64,000 nucleotides of DNA from Cannabis sativa. Its lineage: Eukaryota; Streptophyta; Magnoliopsida; Rosales; Cannabaceae. The translations under genes and the position numbers were made by a program. Numbering within the stretch: the stretch's first letter is position 1; every line of letters starts with the position of its first letter. The stretch lies in the NCBI RefSeq assembly GCF_029168945.1, contig NW_026870037.1, positions 1,550,001 to 1,614,000 on the forward strand, read 5' to 3'. Positions 58,201-64,000 of this stretch are shown piece by piece. The notes beneath the pieces are model-generated. The model saw only the letters and a list, made by a program, of their open reading frames with translations. It was not told the origin of the DNA and searched no databases.

Positions 58201-60327
58201 GGTTCAGAAGTTAAAACTGGACATTGAGACGTGAGTTTCACAAACTTTGCTTTGGTAGATAATAAAAGAATTCAATTTCTCAGTTTTTCACTTCTTTTAG
58301 TTGCTTAACGGAATGTTATATGCAGGGCGATGCTTGAACTCAACCAGATTCTCAGGGCAAATGAGATTAACTTTGCTATATTAGCTGCATTACCCGCATT
58401 CTTTCTTTCTCTTCTTCTGCTGATGTTAGTGCGTGCATGGTATACACAGGTAGCAGACTATGCAAAACTTATCCAATTGCTCTTGACACTTGCAGCTAGC
58501 ATCCATTTCAGAGTGTGGAATAAATTGGACAGTTAAAAGCATACCAAATCGCTATGTCCGAAGAGGAGTAGACAACCTTGATTCGGCTTGACCCCATGTC
58601 TTTGCCTCTTCTGCAGACTGAGCTCGCTGATTGATTTTAGTTTCAGGAAGAAAACATATACTGAAAATAATATTTACTTTTATTAGGCATAATCTTAAAA
58701 GTACACATCACATAAGATTACATTGAGAGAATAAACCAACTAACTCCTATTTTCTAACTATACCTGACTAATTTATTCATTTGAATAATTCAACACTCCC
58801 CTCAAGTTGGATGATATATACTATACAATCCAAGCTTCTCTTGCAATCTTTCAAACTAAGGCATATGCAATACCTGTGTAAAAATGTCAGCGACCTGTTG
58901 AGTAGTATGAATGTAGGAGACTTTAAGAATCACTTAACAAAATATTCTCCTTTATGAAATGACAATCAAAATTTAACATGTATTGACAATTGTGATGAAC
59001 CAAATTATAAGATAAGGATATATAAGCCTTATTATCACACCAAATATTCTCCGCTATCTACTGCTGTCATTCTAGTCTCGAATGCTTTTTTCAAGCTGTA
59101 CTACTAATCTCTTGAAGTCATCCTTACAAGCTTTTGATCTAACTATGTAACCAGGATCCTAAATGTGAACTTTAGAAAATTACCATATGGAAAATGGGAA
59201 GCTGAAATGAACTTAATGTGAACTTTTTCATTTTATAATTGTTTCTGGTGACCAATTATATAGACTTGTAATTGATTTCTGTTCAGGATACTAGAGCAGA
59301 AGGAAGAGGAAGAGTTTCTCGCATCCAGAGAAGGTTACTTGTTGTTGAGGTTGAGAAAAGGATTATGATGTATCAATCTTTCCTTGACCAAGGACTGGTG
59401 AGAAGCTAAAATTGAACTTTCATTCCGAAATTTTACATTTTTTTTTAATCTTTTCTTTCAAATATTAATACTCTGCTTATTTGATCTTTTTCACCCCTAT
59501 TAACAAATGCAAATGCTTCTTCATATGAGCAAAAGTGATCTCAGCCTGAACGATTCGATCATTTTCTTGCCAAATTATTTATTTATTATTAAAAAAAAAA
59601 TTCCTTAAAAAAGGGGGCAGCAAAGAATAGATAATGCAAAACTTTATATATTTATTTTTATCAGATGTAGTGTAATTATTGTGTTGATTTGGATTTTATG
59701 GTTCTTGCTGGAATTACTTGGTCTGTCTTAGTTTAAGTTAACTTTGTTTCATGGTGGCTATACTACTTGACATTTTGATGCTCTTTTTTCTCTTTTTTTG
59801 CTTTGATTGTCGTGAAATTGTGTGAAATTTATGATTTTTTTTTCTAGGGTAATAACTGAAGATAGATTGCCTTGGCTCCAAATTTTAGTGTTCCTATTGC
59901 AATTCATTTAAACATCTAATATAATTGCATAGCTTTGTTTTATATATTTTAAGAAACTGTGTAAACGAAAGGGCATAAACATGATGGGTCATGCTATTAC
60001 AGGAAAGTGATGCACAATGCATGCTTGGTTTGATGTTGTATAGTCTGGATCGCTTATACCGTGCTGTGGAGCGACATGCAAAAGCGAGCGGTGAATGGCA
60101 ATGGTTAGTTTCAATCTGTTTTATTTACATATTTTTAGATTATAAGAAAGAAGGATAAAAATATGAGTTGGACAGCAGAACTAATGAGCGGTATTATTTC
60201 AAACAGCTTAAAGGAAGACATTCTTGACTTGGGAAAGCCTGGTCTCCAAACTGGGTATAAGCTCGCCGTGACATCGCGCATTGGACGGATGTATGAATGT
60301 TTGCTTCCTTCACTGAAACGACAGTAG
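52214..60327 (+). CDS. DGS1: DGS1-like mitochondrial outer membrane protein (NCA2 domain), 14 exons
   Basis: Homologue of Arabidopsis DGS1 (DGD1 SUPPRESSOR 1), an NCA2-domain protein of the mitochondrial outer membrane tied to galactolipid metabolism and lipid trafficking. Exons by hand: 52214-52455, 53288-53402, 53565-53768, 54679-54816, 54953-55114, 55553-55747, 56782-56882, 57803-57892, 58045-58117, 58202-58230, 58326-58449, 59287-59397, 60003-60103, 60207-60327. All junctions are GT-AG and phases match, giving 601 residues (Arabidopsis about 607) without a stop. Two membrane segments: about 300-323 (YWIHYACGAVGLSVCSMWLL) and 466-486 (ILAALPAFFLSLLLLMLV). Conserved blocks: FFNDHVEQP, RKRHKG, NASDQEMLEIVMARYE, GRVSRIQRRLLVVEVEKRI, LYSLDRLYRAVERHAK, DLGKPGLQTGYKLAVTSR. 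The start is the first in-frame ATG (52214). The codon across junction 13/14 (562) reads Cys where Trp is usual. Confidence 0.93.
54060..54420 (-). mobile_element. LINE fragment in DGS1 intron 3
   Basis: The minus strand reads AVIETFWTIWLERNSRTFEG around 54360-54300, a stretch characteristic of the end of plant LINE ORF2 after the zinc-finger region. It is followed by decayed sequence ending near FLVFIKFC. Short 5'-truncated remnant; boundaries approximate. Confidence 0.55.
58630..59150 (-). mobile_element. Copia fragment in DGS1 intron 11
   Basis: The minus strand still reads a Copia RNase H end: IWCDNKAYISLSYNLVHHN then FIKENIL and, with a frame change, TSQQVADIFTQ-like residues. Next come a purine tract (CTTGAGGGGAGTG at about 58793-58805) and an LTR start TGTTGAATTATTC ending toward 58630. 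Gag, integrase and the other LTR are absent. It lies in antisense orientation within the intron, so it need not disturb splicing. Confidence 0.75.
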
Positions 60328-60799
60328 TTTCTCCTCTTGGATTTTACACCTATTTCGATATTTACGTTGTAGATTTCTCAACGTAAAAAGCACCAAATCA
60401 CAGTTGTACAAGGACTCCAAAACATTTTTGACCTCCATAATGATCAAAGCCACCAAAAATTTCACATTTTAAACTCTTTCTCTTGTGTATCTTTCTTTGA
60501 ATAAAGCCAAAAGTGTACTTTTGTTTTTGCTAATAAGCTAAAGGTATACTTTTTTTCCTTTGACACAAGACAGAGTTATACTTTAAAATGGGAAAATTAC
60601 GACAAAAAAGTACTCAAAAATGTTATACGGTTTTAATGATTTTAGTACTTTTTTTTAGCTGGTTTCTGGGTGTAATATGTTGTATCACAGTTGGTCTACT
60701 TCATAATTTATTATAAAATATTAATTTAAACTCTTTTTTTTTAAAATAAAATAAAACGTGCATGATGATTAGATTTCGCGGTTATTATAAAAGATATTG
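60328..60799. other. DGS1 3'UTR and intergenic spacer
   Basis: Follows the DGS1 stop; AATAAAG near 60499 may be a polyadenylation signal. Nothing else recognised. Confidence 0.45.
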
Positions 60800-62630
60800 T
60801 TCAGAATAGAAGAAACACAAAAATGACCATACTGATTGTTTGTAAAAGCTCACTTAGCGATATTATGGGCCATAAAATTGCAAGTTCTGCTAACAAAATA
60901 AAAATTACAATGGAACTCCAAATCGCTGAGCGAATTGATAACTATTTTAAAATCACTCTCTATAATAATATACTTCAAGCTTTTCTCTTTAGCAACTTCC
61001 AGCGCCAAGCAGCAGTTTGCCGCTTCATCACAAAGAGCATCAGAGAACTCTAATCTAGCTGTATGCACCCCCACACACCACTCCATGGTGGTTTCTAGCC
61101 ACAACTGCAATGCACATGCTTCCCATCCCCACTTTAACATCACAGTTTAGCTTAACTCACTCAAGAGAGGGAGGAAGCCAACCTGCTACCAGACACGGGG
61201 ATGGAGTGGGGAAAATAGAAGCACAGTGATCTGCATAAGAGTAATAAATATAGTCAATACACTGATTAACATTGGCCCAACTTTTATTATGTACCTTGTC
61301 ATTCCGCGTCTGCCAAATTGTATCGACAACAATCGAAGCATAAAGAAAGACTTCATCTGTATTAATGCCTTATTTTCCTAGTCCCCAGATGAATTTGACT
61401 CAATCCCACAAACGAATGCCAGAATTAGAAATGGGAAAAATACCCCACGGGAACGACCACCACAAATGAAATGCCCAATTACAAGTCAGAAATAAGTGCT
61501 CCAAAGTTTCCTCACCACCCCCACATAAGGGGCAGGCTACATCCTCTAAATGGAATCTCTTAGAAAGAATAGCGCGAATAGGGAGGGCCTTAGATAGTAT
61601 ACACCACCACATTATCTTATGGCATTCCAATATGTTACTATTCCACGGTTTGTTCCAGAGGAATGGAGCTACGTCATAATGAGGAGCCATTTCTAAAGCT
61701 TGGATGAGATAAGCTGATTTACACAAGAAACGTCCATTACTCTCCTTCGTCCAAATCCACCTATCCATACCCTGACCAGAGGGTCTACCTCCTTTCAGGA
61801 TGGCTGAAACAGATTCTTTATCAAAAGGATAATTCAATTTTCGAATATCCCAATCCCCATAATTTGTAAGGAGATTAACCACTCTGTTATAACCCGTAAC
61901 TCTAGCATCATTCGCCTTAGGATAGAACTCCTTGCCATGGGAGATCCAGGGATTCTCCCAAATTCTCTTATCATTTCCATCCGCGATTATTTTACACGCC
62001 CTTTTCTCAAAATATCTTTGGCTTTCATCACATTCTTTCAAAACCAATCAAAGTCTTTGTACTTGCAGATAAGGTAATCTTTTCCTTTCAGGTACTTTGC
62101 TTCCAATATCCTGCAGCAAAGAGATTGACTCCCAGTTAACAGGTTCCACCCCCACTTAGCCAGATAAGCCTGATTCATTTCCTTAGGTTTCTGAAAAACC
62201 CAACCCTCCACAGGATTGGGGAAGACACAGTTTATCCCAATCCTTAAAATGCATCCCATGGTTACCTTTCACAAAAGCCTACCAGAAGTCCCAAACCATG
62301 CCATCAATATTATAAACGAGACAATTCAAGAGTTTGGTAGTTTGCATGGCATAACTTGGCATGGATAGACCCACAGACTTAATAAGAGTAGCCCGCCCAA
62401 CTTTCGAGAGAGATTTTGCTTTCCAGCCCTGAAGCTTAGCGGTCAGGTTATTCAAAATAAAGTTGAAGTTTGCATCCTTCTGTTTGGACCGAAATAAGGG
62501 AAGCCCCAAGTACTTAATATTTGCAACTAGGTTTCCAATTCCCAAAGTTTCTTTGATCTCGCTTTTAACCCGATCAAGAGTGTTCTTAAAGTCATTCACT
62601 TCAATAGAATAGCGAAATTTGTAGGAAAAA
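60800..62630 (-). mobile_element. 5'-truncated, broken LINE (L1-type)
   Basis: Four minus-strand frames follow ORF2 order. 62279-62599: end of reverse transcriptase (KYLGLPLFRSKQKD, LSKVGRATLIKSVGLSMPSY). 62038-62259: PKEMNQAYLAKWGWNLLT. 61400-62047: zinc-finger RVT region (MDRWIWTKESNGRF, IMWWCILSKALPIR, CPLCGGGEETLEHLFLTC). 60850-61143: RNase H (AANCCLALEVAKEKSLKYII, ESDFKIVINSL). Frame changes separate them, so the element is dead. The polymerase core and ORF1 are missing. No clear poly-A tail or target duplication was found. It lies tail toward DGS1. Confidence 0.85.
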
Positions 62631-62639
62631 TATATGGAA

Positions 62640-63249
62640 AATTCATTTTATCACATCTCTCATAGTTTTTTACATACATAGAAAAACTTCGAACGTGTTT
62701 CTATGAAATTGATTTAGTTTTATTATTTCTAAGAACTTAATAATACAAGGTCAACACATGAGATAGTCTCCCAATATCCCACTATATGCTACATTTTCCC
62801 AACACATCAATTACCCCTGCCTTTGGGTGTTTTTTCCACACACCTCACCAAGGCAGTTGGAGGGCTCCTATTTTATGATCTGATTTGATATCCTGAGAAC
62901 TTCAAATATATATATATGGGAAGTGCTTGAGGGATTCCTTTTTATTGGGTGCTTGGATTTGGGTTTTTTAGGAGACTCTTTCATGGTGGACCTGACCTCT
63001 TTACGAATGTCTCAAACTTGTGATATGACATATGTAAGGAGTTCAAGGAATCCTTTTTTATGGCTACTGGCTAGCTTGTGTCCTTATCACCTAATGAACT
63101 TATTATGGTAACCTTGTCTCTTATAAACTTGTTTGACGATGTCCAAGAGCATCTCATTTAGGTCGATTACAAGTTTGCATGTCTCTTTTAGAAAGTGACC
63201 TTAAGGGACGCCCCTTCTGTGACTTTTTCAAATCACTGGGGTAACTGTT
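62640..63249. other. Intergenic stretch, nothing recognised
   Basis: Mixed sequence between the broken LINE and the terminal LTR. The 62-codon frame at 62923-63111 has no family signal. Confidence 0.4.
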
Positions 63250-63601
63250 TGTTGGAATTTATTTTACCAGGATCTTAGATCTACTCACAAGTATGTTTAT
63301 TAACACCCTAAATATGAACTTTCTAAAACGATGAAATAAACACGTATAAAGTTTAAGAAACCTTACATTGGGTGCAGCGAAATTGAATGACTCCTTCCGT
63401 TCAGATCTCTAACCCTTGTATCCTTTCTGTAGCAGAGTATTATCAAGATCTGAACCTGAATCTCTTTCTCTGAATCCTTGATGCTGAAACTCCTTTGCTA
63501 ATGATCTTTCTTCACGATCTTCATCACTATGATTGAGGTATTGCTTGCTGTGTGTGGGCACTACTCTAATCACTAAGGTAATTTCGAAATTCTAAGGAAG
63601 A

Positions 63602-63680
<79 letters not shown>

Positions 63681-64000
63681 GGCCAAGGTAGAGAGAGAAA
63701 GGCTCAGGTTTTCTGATTCAGAAGTGTAATTTTTCCTGAAGCCTTCACTACCTATTTATAGCATTCCACTAAGGTTAGGTTTGAATTATTTGGCATTAAA
63801 ATAATGAAAATATTAGTTTAAAATGCCTACAAAAGTGGACGGCCATGGCTTGATGGATTTGGGCCTTACTTTTTGCAATTTTGCAATTTTAACACTTTTG
63901 TATCTGATTTTCTCAAAAATGCCAATTTTCCAATTCAACCATTTAAATGCCAATTCTAACTATTTAATAACTATAAATAATTATTAAATAATATTGTCAT
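63250..64000 (-). repeat. LTR of the Copia A/B family, cut by window end
   Basis: Begins TGTTGGAATTTATTTTACC like the inverse-orientation LTRs at 23302 and 41526 and follows them to the window end. Closer to the LTR at 3174-5068 in several stretches. It carries a long GA repeat not seen in the other copies. Confidence 0.88.
63605..63676. repeat. (GA)n microsatellite within the LTR
   Basis: About 36 uninterrupted AG dinucleotides. Confidence 0.95.

Noticed and set aside
1..64000. tRNA genes, prokaryotic operons, riboswitches or origins
   Set aside because: I scanned for these and found no supportable case; the sequence is plant nuclear DNA.

Overview
This is nuclear DNA from a flowering plant: AT-rich, dominated by LTR retrotransposons, with introns following GT-AG rules. 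One intronless gene (16697-18322, minus) encodes a berberine-bridge-like flavoenzyme that strongly resembles the cannabinoid acid synthases. That points to Cannabaceae, most likely Cannabis; Humulus cannot be excluded from sequence alone.

Two intact host genes are visible. The first is the BBE-like oxidase. It is complete, with signal peptide, both FAD-linking residues and the catalytic tyrosine, but Arg replaces the histidine known as His292 in THCA synthase. The second is a 14-exon gene at 52214-60327 (plus), the homologue of Arabidopsis DGS1, a mitochondrial outer-membrane protein with an NCA2 domain. I could assemble it exon by exon into an uninterrupted 601-residue reading frame. A third gene-like feature at 12542-13087 is a fragment of the co-repressor LEUNIG_HOMOLOG (LUH). 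It lies between a Helitron-like 5' end and a Helitron-like 3' hairpin/CTAG end, and its exons could still be spliced in frame into a small LisH protein.

Layout. 1-5068: 3' half of a degenerate Copia element with a 1.9-kb LTR (plus). 6508-10488: short-LTR Copia lacking gag (minus), flanked by T5 duplications. 11426-11822: long-TIR MITE. 11964-14272: candidate Helitron carrying the LUH fragment. 14692-16147: second, weaker Helitron candidate. 16697-18322: BBE-like gene, with a MITE upstream. 19424-20156: hAT-type non-autonomous element with an 8-bp target duplication. 20881-22161: tandem duplication beside an unassigned GC-rich ORF. 23302-43406: a 20-kb nested complex. In it, a minus-strand Copia of the same family as 1-5068, with GTTAA duplications, contains a 5S-rRNA-bearing solo LTR of Cassandra type (28497-28929) and a complete 9-kb chromodomain Gypsy (32179-41231, GCGCG duplications).

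Further right: 44392-44978 is an LTR fragment of the Copia family. 45400-50270 is a Tat-like or LARD-like Gypsy remnant with a 220-bp tandem array. 50878-51654 is a 5'-truncated LINE with target duplications. DGS1 follows, with LINE and Copia debris in its introns. A larger broken LINE lies at 60800-62630, and another Copia-family LTR runs off the window end at 63250-64000.

The genes do not form a pathway. The region reads as two host genes and one captured gene fragment in a nested-transposon landscape. Relative ages can be inferred from nesting and LTR similarity: LINE debris and large Copia first, 5S solo LTR and Gypsy later. All product names rest on recognition of motifs by eye, without database searches.
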